The notes beneath the pieces are model-generated. The model did not search any database and was not told the origin of the DNA. It worked only from the letters and a program-made list of their open reading frames with translations. Shown in pieces: positions 23,542-32,468 of a DNA stretch of 64,000 nucleotides (within the stretch, counting starts at the first letter, position 1; each line of letters starts with the position of its first letter). The stretch is from Maridesulfovibrio ferrireducens (GTDB lineage: Bacteria > Desulfobacterota > Desulfovibrionia > Desulfovibrionales > Desulfovibrionaceae): NCBI RefSeq assembly GCF_900101105.1, contig NZ_FNGA01000003.1:62001-126000 (forward strand), read 5' to 3'. A program made the translations under genes and the position numbers.

Positions 23542-24345
23542 CTACCAAGGAATCAGGTGGGCATTCATAAGTCCGCCGATCACTAAGTAAACTCCAAGTG
23601 TCACTCCTCCTAATCCAACCAGATAAGAAAGGGTTGTAAGTACGGTATTTGAATCTTTTATGATAAGATTATCCAACTGCCCACTGGCTTCAAGATTTTC
23701 AAGCCATTCAGATCGTTCTATTTGAACTGTTTCATAGTCGGCATCTCCGCCCCACATTGCCTGATCCATGGGGAAGCTGTGCTTACGCAGGACAACAACT
23801 CCAAAATGAATAAGGAATATGTAGCCCATGGCCAGAATTGCTTCCAGTCTGTGCATCCAAAGTGCAATGTTGAGTTCTGAACCGTCTATGTATCTGGCTG
23901 TTTCAACCGGATCGAACAGTAAAAGACCAGTTCGCCCAAGTAGAACCATTCCCCAGAATACGGCCCAATAATCGAATTTTTCCCAGTATGCCCATCTACC
24001 GAATCTCGGCAGCTTGCCGCCTATCATCCAGCGCAGATGCCCGAAGAACTCCTTGAAATCCCGCAGATGCGGAATAAGGGAATCCTGCCTTTCTACTTTT
24101 CCGGCAAGTACTAAGAATAGCGCATAGATTATGTGACAGATAAACAGCAGCAGCATTGCAACGCCGACTACCTTATGTATCGCCAGACAATTCACGTAGC
24201 CGCCGAATGGCGCTCCGAGAGCTTTGCCGAACAAAGTCGTGGAGTACATTCTGGACATGCCTGTTACTGCCTGAATCATGAATGTCACTATAAGAAGCAA
24301 ATGGAAGGTTTTCTGAATCGGAGTGAATCGTCTAATCCTCATCAT
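23542..24345 (-). CDS. di-heme cytochrome b membrane subunit
   Basis: 267 residues with four to five hydrophobic helices, of the formate dehydrogenase gamma/thiosulfate reductase cytochrome-b type. His residues near FHLLLIVTFMIQ, LAIHKVVGVAMLLLFICHIIY and FLIHFGVVVLRKHSF are candidates for b-heme ligation. It should exchange electrons with menaquinol and the two cytochromes c encoded upstream. The start overlaps the triheme gene by 14 nt. Confidence 0.88.
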   Translation of the reverse strand: MMRIRRFTPIQKTFHLLLIVTFMIQAVTGMSRMYSTTLFGKALGAPFGGYVNCLAIHKVVGVAMLLLFICHIIYALFLVLAGKVERQDSLIPHLRDFKEFFGHLRWMIGGKLPRFGRWAYWEKFDYWAVFWGMVLLGRTGLLLFDPVETARYIDGSELNIALWMHRLEAILAMGYIFLIHFGVVVLRKHSFPMDQAMWGGDADYETVQIERSEWLENLEASGQLDNLIIKDSNTVLTTLSYLVGLGGVTLGVYLVIGGLMNAHLIPW

Positions 24346-25024
24346 CCACCTCCTTTTTAGGCTTCTTGGTGAACAGGTCTCGTATCACCCATATCCCGGT
24401 GTGCGACAGGAAGAATCCTAGAGTGATCAGCACCAATAACAGCATTGCCCATGACGAGTAGTAAAACTTCGGAAAGTCCGAAAGAGTCGCCTTGGCAAAA
24501 GGGTTAGGTTCATGCACCAGATATCTGGCGAATGATGCACCGGCACCGATATGACACTTGGCACACACATAGGCATGTCTGCGGATCGGGTTCAGTTGCG
24601 AGTAATAATAATTTATTCCCGAAATCGGTTCCCCTCCATGACATTGCCGGCAAGTGATATCCGCTTTGGTTACATGGCGATTGTTTTTGCCTTCCACCAC
24701 GTGACAATCGGCACAGCGCTTGTATCTGTAGTCTGGTATTCCGGCATGTGCATCAACCTTGAAACTGACGTTTCCCGGTCGATTTATATCCACATTTCCT
24801 TGGGAATATCCAATGACATCCTCAGGTATTTTGTTCCATTGAATAAATGGAGAACCTCGGCCCGGCCTGACTTCATATTCATCATTGTAATAGCCCGTGC
24901 TGGATTCTCTGTCTTGGTAACGGTATGAACCTGACGTGACTTCCTCCTGCGCCCATGAAGGCGCAGCGAGGAGAAGTCCCGTAAGGAGCAGGGCGTATAA
25001 TATCAGTTTACGTTGCATGACCAC
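24332..25024 (-). CDS. membrane-anchored triheme cytochrome c
   Basis: 230 residues. A signal peptide (to about 25, SWA) is followed by three CxxCH sites (CADCH, CRQCH, CAKCH, about 107-158) and a C-terminal membrane helix (about 190-212) with a positively charged tail inside. It probably relays electrons between cytochrome b and the octaheme lipoprotein. It starts 3 nt after the stop of the octaheme gene. Confidence 0.9.
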   Translation of the reverse strand: MVMQRKLILYALLLTGLLLAAPSWAQEEVTSGSYRYQDRESSTGYYNDEYEVRPGRGSPFIQWNKIPEDVIGYSQGNVDINRPGNVSFKVDAHAGIPDYRYKRCADCHVVEGKNNRHVTKADITCRQCHGGEPISGINYYYSQLNPIRRHAYVCAKCHIGAGASFARYLVHEPNPFAKATLSDFPKFYYSSWAMLLLVLITLGFFLSHTGIWVIRDLFTKKPKKEVDDED

Positions 25025-25027
25025 CCC

Positions 25028-26314
25028 CTATTTGTAGGCGTTCATGGGCTCCACGACTTTGCCTTGAGGCTTAGGCACTGAAGACAGAATCTTGAAACGT
25101 TTTTGCAACTCGGCAAGATTTTCATCCTTGTGGCGATGGCAATTCTGACATGAGTTCGGAATTGCCGGATTTTCAAGAGTGCCGGATGGTAATAATGTCT
25201 TGAAAACATGGCTATGAATGTCTCTTGATTCAGCACTCTTGGCAATTCTCGGCATATGACAGCCGATGCAGTTTGCGAATGAATGAATCGAATGTGCCAT
25301 GTTTTGGTTTGCCGGTTTATGACAGGTAAGACAGGATGAAGATCCCTGACCCTTGGTCTGGAAACGGGTCGAAGGCATTCCTAGTTGATGAACAAAATGA
25401 CATGATGTGCAGGTTACGCCTTCTCTGCGATGTTCAGATTTCAGCCAGTCAATGTACTGTTGGTGATGTCCTTTAGAGAACTCATTAGGGTACATATGTT
25501 TTTTGTCACCTGCTGCGAATGAGGTTGAGGTATAATATGTTTCGAGGGCTTTGCCGGGGGTGTAGCCTACGGGCCAGCCAGCTCCCTTCGCCATAGTGGA
25601 TGATCCTCTGTTATGACAGCTTCCGCAAATTTGTACGGCTACTCCGCGAGGCAGCTTTGCAGGGTTCACGATGGTGTCACGCTTTTCAAATACTGCGGTT
25701 TTTGGCAAAGCCACATGCCATGAACCGGCTCCATGACAGGATTCACAACCTACGCCCGGTTCTGTGAAGGTGCTTTTGGACATATCGTCCATATCCAGCT
25801 TTGTTCCGGTTGTGTGGCATCCACCGCATTTGAGCAACCATGGGCGTTTGTCCCAATCTGCTTCATGGTAGTTTACCCAGCGACCTGTTTCGGTATTAAA
25901 CTGGATGGGGGAAATGTATAAAATGCCATCTTTCTTAACAATATAGCGTTGTTTCCACTCGTTGCCGAGGGTGTATAAAATATCGTTTTTTGTAGGGAAA
26001 TAAATCTGATCTACAGGAGCTTTTAATTTACCCGCATCAGCGAGTTTCTGGAAATCGGCCTTAATGACTTTATCATTAATATCAACGATAAAGGCATCTA
26101 CATTGCTCTTAGCATTTTGAGCCATGCGGCTGTGATTGGTTGCTTTCCATGAGTCATAATGCTCAAGATGACAGGTTTTACAGGTTTCTGATCCAACGAA
26201 GGTTTTGGGTTCTGATGTTATTTTGGCTACATCGACCACAGGCTCATTTGTTGTACATCCCCCAAAGGTCATTAATGTCACAACTACAATTAACAGTTTA
26301 TAGAGTCTCTTCAT
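25028..26314 (-). CDS. octaheme c-type cytochrome lipoprotein
   Basis: 428 residues. A lipoprotein signal (lipobox FGGC, Cys about 20) is followed by eight CxxCH motifs: CKTCH, CGGCH, CESCH, CGSCH, CTSCH, CLTCH, CIGCH and CQNCH. The spacing resembles the cytochrome c554/multiheme oxidoreductase group. No CxxCK active-site motif is visible, so electron transfer is more likely than nitrite reduction. With the triheme and cytochrome b genes it forms a quinol-to-periplasm electron conduit. Confidence 0.9.
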   Translation of the reverse strand: MKRLYKLLIVVVTLMTFGGCTTNEPVVDVAKITSEPKTFVGSETCKTCHLEHYDSWKATNHSRMAQNAKSNVDAFIVDINDKVIKADFQKLADAGKLKAPVDQIYFPTKNDILYTLGNEWKQRYIVKKDGILYISPIQFNTETGRWVNYHEADWDKRPWLLKCGGCHTTGTKLDMDDMSKSTFTEPGVGCESCHGAGSWHVALPKTAVFEKRDTIVNPAKLPRGVAVQICGSCHNRGSSTMAKGAGWPVGYTPGKALETYYTSTSFAAGDKKHMYPNEFSKGHHQQYIDWLKSEHRREGVTCTSCHFVHQLGMPSTRFQTKGQGSSSCLTCHKPANQNMAHSIHSFANCIGCHMPRIAKSAESRDIHSHVFKTLLPSGTLENPAIPNSCQNCHRHKDENLAELQKRFKILSSVPKPQGKVVEPMNAYK

Positions 26315-26633
26315 TTGCCCTGCTCCTGTTACGGTTCATAATAATCACACCTTATAATCTCTATACATACCTTTTGTAGTTTGGGTTTTTTTTCTGATTT
26401 AAAATATGTGAGCGCGGGGTGGGGCAGGTTTTCATGAAAAGGTCTGTTAACTCAGGGAGATTTGACAGAGGTAGACAGCTTGTTGTTGTAAGCAGTATTA
26501 TTTGATATTGTTCGGAGCGGTATGAATTCTGTTTTTAATCCACTTGACTCTCTTAATTGGATTGGTAAATAACAGGGCAGTACTCAATCTATTAATATGA
26601 AATAGTCTTTTAATGATATGGAGGATATATCTT
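26315..26633 (+). promoter_or_regulatory. intergenic region with candidate yajQ promoter
   Basis: TTGACT (26544-26549), 16-nt spacer and TAAATA (26566-26571) form a promoter-like pair 63 bp before yajQ. The rest of the 319-bp gap holds no visible gene. Confidence 0.45.
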
Positions 26634-27125
26634 ATGCCGTCTCTTGATGTTGTCAGTGAAGTTGATTTGCAGGAAGTAGATAATGCCGTAAATAATGTGA
26701 TTAAAGAAATTGATACTCGATATGATTTTCGCGGGGTTTCAACAGAACTTTCTTTTAATAAAAAAGATAAAGTGATCAATCTGTTAACCGGCGATGATAT
26801 GAAAGTTAAAGCTGTCAGGGACATGCTGATCACTCATTTCACAAGACGTAAAGTCGATTCCAGAGTAATTGAGTACGGTGAAGTTGAGCCTACCTCGAAA
26901 GGGCAGCTCAAACAGGTTATTAAGCTCAAAGAGGGAATTGATAAAGATACTGCTAAAAAGATCGTAAAGATGATTAAAGCCAGTAAGATAAAAGTTCAGG
27001 CTGCCATTCAGGATGAACAGGTCCGGGTAACCGGAAAGAAGATAGATGATCTTCAGGCAGTTATGAGTCTTGTCAGAGAATGTGATCTGGATATGCCTTT
27101 TCAGTTTGTAAATATGAAAAGCTAG
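26634..27125 (+). CDS. yajQ: YajQ/DUF520 nucleotide-binding protein
   Basis: 163 residues from ATG at 26634 ([11 protein letters not shown]), with GGAGGA 10 nt upstream; the ATG at 26613 has no such site. Full-length two-domain ferredoxin-like fold ([34 protein letters not shown]-type end). YajQ proteins bind nucleotides and in Xanthomonas bind c-di-GMP; the role here is not shown. It ends at a strong terminator. Confidence 0.94.
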   Translation: MPSLDVVSEVDLQEVDNAVNNVIKEIDTRYDFRGVSTELSFNKKDKVINLLTGDDMKVKAVRDMLITHFTRRKVDSRVIEYGEVEPTSKGQLKQVIKLKEGIDKDTAKKIVKMIKASKIKVQAAIQDEQVRVTGKKIDDLQAVMSLVRECDLDMPFQFVNMKS

Positions 27126-27148
27126 TTTTTTTAAGATAATAAATTAAT

Positions 27149-27197
27149 AAAACCGCCTGAGAGATGCTTTTATGAGCATTTTTCAGGCGGTTTTTTA
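27149..27197 (+). terminator. terminator of yajQ
   Basis: Stem AAAACCGCCTGA (27149-27160) with TCAGGCGGTTTT (27183-27194), inner short hairpin and T run. A tracts before it allow use by the convergent gene too. Confidence 0.88.
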
Positions 27198-27204
27198 TTT
27201 GTTC

Positions 27205-27681
27205 TTATTTTTTGTTTTGCTCTGCATTGTGCATTTCATAGCTGGTGACGGTTTCCATTATTTCCCGGCAGGTTTGTTCACCTTGCCGTCGGACTATTTC
27301 CGGAGATGCGTTGATGTTAATGAGTCTGTCCAGTTCAACTTTTTCAGGATAATCGTCTAAACATTCTTCGGCAACAGTTACTTTATCCGGTGTAAACTCA
27401 GTGGTATCCTGTGTTCTACAGCCTACTGATCTACTTAGGTGGTTAAGAGCAGCTATAACCAGTTCTCTTTCGCCGGCTTCATCAAGCAAAGTAAAAAGCA
27501 AGTGCAACCGATCAAACGGATTTCGTTGGTGATCTTCATTAATTGGAGTTGAGCAATAGCGGTTTATCTGGGTTTGTCCTCTGGAAAATATTTTTTGCAG
27601 ACTGGTTGCCCCTAAAGATTCTTTTGCACATTGCATAATTTCCCATGTTTCAGTCGCTGTGTTTTGCTTTTTATTTTTCAT
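27205..27681 (-). CDS. phage CII/CP76-like regulator (orphan)
   Basis: 158 residues, helical, soluble. The core (KIFSRGQTQINRYCSTP...NPFDRLHLLFTLLDEAG-x-x-x-LVIAALNHLS) resembles the Phage_CP76/CII group of phage regulators, which bind DNA as helical oligomers. No other phage gene lies near it, so it may be a domesticated remnant. The family match is by eye and moderate. Confidence 0.6.
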   Translation of the reverse strand: MKNKKQNTATETWEIMQCAKESLGATSLQKIFSRGQTQINRYCSTPINEDHQRNPFDRLHLLFTLLDEAGERELVIAALNHLSRSVGCRTQDTTEFTPDKVTVAEECLDDYPEKVELDRLININASPEIVRRQGEQTCREIMETVTSYEMHNAEQNKK

Positions 27682-28143
27682 TAATGGCAGCCTTTTGAAA
27701 TATTTTCATAATGCGTGGGATAAATTGTAATTTGTTTACCCTCGCTTTTTTCCATATGATCGATCATTATTCAAAATATAAAATGTTTCGGAAAACTTTA
27801 ATAACCATATAAAGTTGTAATTTTCAATCAGAACATTCATGTTTGAGTTGTTTAAGTGGTTCTAACAGCTATTAATTTCAGATATTTTTATGTATGGAGA
27901 TGTGTTTCTGATTAAATTTGAAATATAAAAGGTAACTTATTATTTTTTTTTGTTATAATGAACATGTCTTTTTATATGATTTGGTTGCTTAGACTGTGCC
28001 GTTTAATGTAAGATTGGGCCTTGATCGGTTTGTTTGGTGAGAATGTGATCCGGTTGTAAAATAGGTTGTTTTGGCGGAGCTGGTGATCTTGGTTGATGTG
28101 CTGGTCAGGCCGTTTTATAGAAAAATAAATTTAGGAGAATGAA
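27682..28143. other. 462-bp AT-rich gap upstream of the envelope operon
   Basis: No gene is visible. TATAAT at 27954-27959 has no good -35 partner. The plus-strand promoter of the operon starting at 28144 is expected here. Confidence 0.35.
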
Positions 28144-29061
28144 ATGAAGAAAACAATCCTACTTCTTATCGCAATGATCAGTTTTTTTGTTGTGCCGTCA
28201 CTGGCATTGGCAACTGACTTGCCTAGAGTCATGATTGTAGGTGAGGATATTGATAATGACACTATCCCTCGTGATTCCCGTGTTTTTAAACGGGTTTTGA
28301 ATTCTATTTCCAATGAATTGGTAAATCGCGGTTTTGATGTCCGTGACGAAACTGCTCTGACTCATCAGACTCATGTGCAGGGACGTATCAGACGTAATGA
28401 TGCTGAGCTGATCCAGATAGCGAAAGATGCAGGAATTGATGTTCTTGTAATTTTCAGTATTTATCCCAACGTAAAATCCAATGCTAACAGTGTCAGGGTT
28501 ACAGCCCGCGTTGAAGGGCGCTTACTCTCCGTTTGGGATGGCGCAAGAATGGGTAACTTTGAATCCGAGCCGCAACAGTACCAGCTGGTACCTAGACCTT
28601 ACAGCAGAAACGATGTGCTTGAAGCTGTCGGGAAACTTTCGAAAATTATCGGTGCTGATGTGGGCGCAGTCCTTGGTGACAGACTTGAGCAGTATCATCC
28701 GGAAGGTGGTTCTTCTGACAGCGGATCATCTGGCGGCGTAAGCTCTGCCGGACGTCTTGTAGAATGGACTCTTATTTTTGACGGTTTCACTGATACCGAT
28801 ATGCTTGATGTCGAAGATTATATTACCATCTACACAGGGTATGACAGTCACAGACCTAAGAGTAATGCTCTGAATACTTCCTCTCACCATGAATATTGGT
28901 ATAAATCTTCAATTGATTCCGCACATCTGAAGCGCAATATGGTTCGTATGCTTCAGAAGATGAACATGAAGGGCCGCGTATACATCTCAGGAAATGAACT
29001 GAAGATTGTTAAGCAGCACAGCGTCAGACAGCGCACAAAGAAGAGTAACGACGGCTGGTAA
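28144..29061 (+). CDS. secreted FlgT/TolB-N-like protein
   Basis: 305 residues, AGGAGA before ATG. Sec signal to about residue 24 (ALAT). Residues 25-185 form an alpha/beta domain (LPRVMIVGEDID, RVFKRVLNSISNELVNRGFDV, AGIDVLVIFSIYP) like the middle domain of FlgT or CsgG-type proteins. A Ser/Gly linker (about 190-200) leads to a second domain (205-305) with a basic end. First gene of an eight-gene operon of exported proteins. Function unknown. Confidence 0.75.
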   Translation: MKKTILLLIAMISFFVVPSLALATDLPRVMIVGEDIDNDTIPRDSRVFKRVLNSISNELVNRGFDVRDETALTHQTHVQGRIRRNDAELIQIAKDAGIDVLVIFSIYPNVKSNANSVRVTARVEGRLLSVWDGARMGNFESEPQQYQLVPRPYSRNDVLEAVGKLSKIIGADVGAVLGDRLEQYHPEGGSSDSGSSGGVSSAGRLVEWTLIFDGFTDTDMLDVEDYITIYTGYDSHRPKSNALNTSSHHEYWYKSSIDSAHLKRNMVRMLQKMNMKGRVYISGNELKIVKQHSVRQRTKKSNDGW

Positions 29062-29092
29062 TCCGGCTTTAAAGTCTTAAAGAGGTCTGTTT

Positions 29093-30202
29093 ATGTCCTT
29101 CTTGAAATTATGCTCACAAATGATAGCGCTGACCCTTGTGGTTTTGCTTACAGCATCTGCTGCTATGGCAGTGCAGGCAACCGGAGAAGGTATTGATCGT
29201 CATCAGGCGCTCAACTCAGCACTTCGGACCGCGGTTGAGATGGAGATCGGAACAGCCATTGCGTCGGATACACTTGTTGAGTCCGGTGTTCTGGTCCGTG
29301 ACGAGATAGTTAGTCATTCCAGAGGTTATGTGACTTCGTTTGCAGTTATCAGCGAAGGCGCCACCGCACAAGATGGTTACACTATTACTATTGATGCAGA
29401 TGTTAACCGGGAATTACTTTTTGATGATTATCGAACTATCAGTATTCTCCAAAAAATGTCCGGTCATCCCCGGTTGCTTATTTTCGGATCGGGTAGCGGG
29501 TTTAATTCCGTTCCTGCTGAATCAATGAAAAAGCTTATTCATTCCGTTGCACAGGTTTTCGGCCAGAAGTTTCAGTTTGAGGTAATAGACTGGCCTGTTG
29601 CCCGTGCAAAGTTCAGCAGTATTGAGGGTTCCATGAGTCTTAAAAAGGCTCTCAAGTATAATAATCTGCTTAAGGCAGACTATGTTGTTACTGTTGACCT
29701 TGATTTGCCGCCGAATAAAAAACCAACCATGCTGATGTCATGTGTTCGTATTTCCGATCAACTTAAGATCGGTGAAGTACGCAAAACTATAACGACAGAA
29801 GTTGATTTGTCCGGCAAACCTGCTGTGCGTTACGAAAATGCCGTGGATGCTGCACGTCCGGAAGTCTACTGGGCATCAGTTTCCATTGCTAAAAAAATGC
29901 TTGAGTATATGGAAACAGAGCTGGATCGCGGTGAAGGTTTCCGTTACGCAGTGACTTTTATCGGGTTTCCGGATGTTTCAGTTATAGGAACAGCCGTGGA
30001 AGATATGCCCGGTTTTGTCCGTAAGCATGTAAAGCGCCAGAGTACTAAAAATATGGAAATGGTTTACTGGTCGACACTTCCCTCTGACACCTTGATGAAC
30101 AGGTTGGAGAGAACGTTGAGAGATGTCGGTGTCGAAAAGTTTAAAAGTAAAAGAGATGGAAGAAATCTTAAATTCCTTTGGGTGAACCCTGAAGGTTTCT
30201 AA
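29093..30202 (+). CDS. secreted protein with FlgT_N/LPP20-like domain
   Basis: 369 residues. Signal peptide to about 26 (AMA). The first mature domain (VQATGEGIDRHQALNSALRTAVEMEIG ... GYTITIDADV, about 27-108) has the layout of FlgT_N/LPP20 domains that line outer-membrane or flagellar assemblies. A second domain (115-250) repeats the alpha/beta layout of the upstream protein, and a third runs to the end. It follows by 31 nt and is co-transcribed. Role inferred: part of an outer-membrane-associated complex. Confidence 0.75.
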   Translation: MSFLKLCSQMIALTLVVLLTASAAMAVQATGEGIDRHQALNSALRTAVEMEIGTAIASDTLVESGVLVRDEIVSHSRGYVTSFAVISEGATAQDGYTITIDADVNRELLFDDYRTISILQKMSGHPRLLIFGSGSGFNSVPAESMKKLIHSVAQVFGQKFQFEVIDWPVARAKFSSIEGSMSLKKALKYNNLLKADYVVTVDLDLPPNKKPTMLMSCVRISDQLKIGEVRKTITTEVDLSGKPAVRYENAVDAARPEVYWASVSIAKKMLEYMETELDRGEGFRYAVTFIGFPDVSVIGTAVEDMPGFVRKHVKRQSTKNMEMVYWSTLPSDTLMNRLERTLRDVGVEKFKSKRDGRNLKFLWVNPEGF

Positions 30203-30299
30203 TCATAATTCTTCCCTCGTTTGTTTAAGTGTTTGATGTATCTTACAGGTAAACCATGATTGTTGCTGAATTAGTCAGACAGCAAGGAGGAACACCAAG

Positions 30300-31502
30300 A
30301 TGAGAAGATATGCGATATTTTTGGCGAGCCTGCTTTTAATTCTCTCCCTTGCGGGATGCGGAAAAAAAGTGACTCCGCAGCATATAGAAGACAATCCGGC
30401 CCATCATTATTTAATGGGCATGGAACTTATTGATCAGGGACAGCCTGATAAAGCTTTTGCCAGATTTGAAAGAGCTGTTGTTCTGGATGATGAATATGCA
30501 CCTGCTATTGCCGGTAAAGCGCTTGTTTATGCTATGCGCGCCGAGGCTGAAAGTGACGACGGATATAAATCTGCTGATTCAGAAAGGGCTATCGATCAAT
30601 TAGATAAAGCTGTTTCGGAAGCAGGGGATAAAGATACTAAATTCAGAGTCTATGTAACAGGGATCAGAGTTTACACTCACCTTGCAAGCAGAGGCTGGCT
30701 GAGCAGAGCGGAAGATCTTCATCATGATGCTAAAGCTATGGCGGAAGATGTTCAGGAAGATAATCTCATTTATTATAGAAACACGGAAGCTGTTGATTAT
30801 TTTATGGGCGTAGCATTCTTCAAAGGCGGAGAATTCCGTAAGTCCGAAGATGCTCTCGGAGTTGTTCTGGCTGCGGCTCCCGGTAAGTGGCATGAAAAAG
30901 CCCGTGAACTTTCACGTCGCGTACAGAAAATTGTTCTTGCTATGCGCAATTACACTTTGACCGATGTGGCAAAGAAGATCGCCGTAAAGGAAACTGTGGA
31001 CAGGGCTGATGTTGCTGCTCTTTTAGTGGATGAACTTCATCTGGACAGACTTTTCGCAGGGCGTATTCCTGTACTGGCTAACGGAATGAAGGCTGAATTT
31101 GTGCCTGCTGACGTTGTGAATCATATGTTTGAGCCTGAAATTATGACTGTTCTCAAGTGGAAGGTCAGAGGGCTTGAACCTGCATATGATCAGAAAAGTC
31201 AGGCATTTTTATTCTATCCAAACAAGGCTATGACTCGTAAGGAGTTGGCATTTGTATTGGAAGATGTTTTGATCAAATTGACTGGTGATGAATCTATGTC
31301 TTCACAGCATTTAGGGCAGAGCAAGTCTCTTTATCCTGACGTTTCTCCCACTGGTGCCTGGTACAATGCGATCGTCACCGTGGTTAACAGAAATTTGATG
31401 GAGACTGAGCTTTCCGGTGAATTCCGTCCGGATGCTAATATGGATGGGGCAGATCTCATTCTCTCCCTGATGCGTCTTCGCAACGTTATGAATATTTATT
31501 AG
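30300..31502 (+). CDS. lipoprotein with TPR repeats and SLH-like domains
   Basis: 400 residues, AAGGAGG before ATG. Lipobox LAGC (Cys about 20). TPR-like helices span about 35-215 (GMELIDQGQPDKAFARFERAVVLDDEYAPAIAG). The C-terminal third (about 240-400) shows S-layer-homology-like repeats (YPNKAMTRKELAFVLEDVL; LYPDVSPTGAWYNAIVTVVNRNLM; FRPDANMDGADLILSLM). SLH domains bind cell-wall polymers; in a Gram-negative they may contact peptidoglycan. Likely a periplasmic or outer-membrane scaffold of the operon's complex. Confidence 0.82.
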   Translation: MRRYAIFLASLLLILSLAGCGKKVTPQHIEDNPAHHYLMGMELIDQGQPDKAFARFERAVVLDDEYAPAIAGKALVYAMRAEAESDDGYKSADSERAIDQLDKAVSEAGDKDTKFRVYVTGIRVYTHLASRGWLSRAEDLHHDAKAMAEDVQEDNLIYYRNTEAVDYFMGVAFFKGGEFRKSEDALGVVLAAAPGKWHEKARELSRRVQKIVLAMRNYTLTDVAKKIAVKETVDRADVAALLVDELHLDRLFAGRIPVLANGMKAEFVPADVVNHMFEPEIMTVLKWKVRGLEPAYDQKSQAFLFYPNKAMTRKELAFVLEDVLIKLTGDESMSSQHLGQSKSLYPDVSPTGAWYNAIVTVVNRNLMETELSGEFRPDANMDGADLILSLMRLRNVMNIY

Positions 31503-31515
31503 AGTGGAGGACATT

Positions 31516-32436
31516 ATGAAAAAAACAGTACTTGCCTTGATAGCGATTTGCATGGTCGCAAGCTCCGCTTTTGCACAAGATAAAATTGTGGAAGTAGTGA
31601 ATCCTGATCAGATTTTTGAGAAAGGGTATATTCAGGTTATCGGTGAATCCGAAGCCGGACAGAGCCGCTATAGAGCTAAACGCGCCGCTGAAGTTGTAGC
31701 CCAGAAAAGGTTGCTTGAAATTTTTCAGGGGCTGACACTCAGCGGTAAAACGACTGTTCGTGACGGAATGCTTTCCAGCGAAACTATCAAAACTAAAGTT
31801 CAGGGAACACTTCGCGGCGCGACTCCTTGCGGTGAAGCTTTTGATCGTACTGAAGGCTATGCCCGTGTTTGTCTTAGATTGAATCTGCACGGAAATGATT
31901 CCGTTTACAGTTCTTTTCAAGATATTATTCTTAAAAGTCCGAAAGAGTTGAAACTTCGCGAAATGCCGACGTTTGCTCCGACTAATATTCCTGCGGTTCT
32001 TCCGGTTCCGACTCCTGCTCCGGCTGAAAAGGTTGACGTTCCTGCTATGCAGACCACTCCTCCTGTTGCCGCAGAGATTCAGACTGCTATTGTCGTACCT
32101 GTTGACGGAATAATTGTGGATGTCCGCAATTTCGATTTCAAACCAGCTTTGGTTAACCGCATTCTTACTGAAAAAAATGAAGTGCTTTTCGATCCTTCCA
32201 AGGTTTTGAATCAGGTGCTTATCGAGAGAGGTTGCGGCGGATATACTACTGATTTGCAGAAAGCCAAGGCTTTGCTTGAATCATGGGGAAGTAAGTCTCC
32301 GCTGATTCTTAATGGCAAGACTGTTCAAAATGTTACTGACGCCGTTGTCAGTTCTGATGATGCCACAGCGGTTTTCGCTTATGACCAGAAGTACAATATA
32401 CTTGCACAGGCTCGCGTGGTTTTTGTTCTTAAATAG
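31516..32436 (+). CDS. secreted LPP20-like protein
   Basis: 306 residues from ATG at 31516 with GGAGG 7 nt upstream; a GTG at 31504 has no good site. Signal peptide to about 20 (AFA). Residues about 30-120 (EKGYIQVIGESEAGQSRYRAKRAAEVVAQKRLLEIFQG) form an LPP20/FlgT_N-like domain. A Pro-rich linker (about 150-190) leads to a second, mixed domain ending DQKYNILAQARVVFVLK. Unknown function; third protein of this operon with the same domain type. Confidence 0.77.
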   Translation: MKKTVLALIAICMVASSAFAQDKIVEVVNPDQIFEKGYIQVIGESEAGQSRYRAKRAAEVVAQKRLLEIFQGLTLSGKTTVRDGMLSSETIKTKVQGTLRGATPCGEAFDRTEGYARVCLRLNLHGNDSVYSSFQDIILKSPKELKLREMPTFAPTNIPAVLPVPTPAPAEKVDVPAMQTTPPVAAEIQTAIVVPVDGIIVDVRNFDFKPALVNRILTEKNEVLFDPSKVLNQVLIERGCGGYTTDLQKAKALLESWGSKSPLILNGKTVQNVTDAVVSSDDATAVFAYDQKYNILAQARVVFVLK

Positions 32437-32468
32437 AATTTGCGAACCTTATTGAAGGCGGTGATGCC

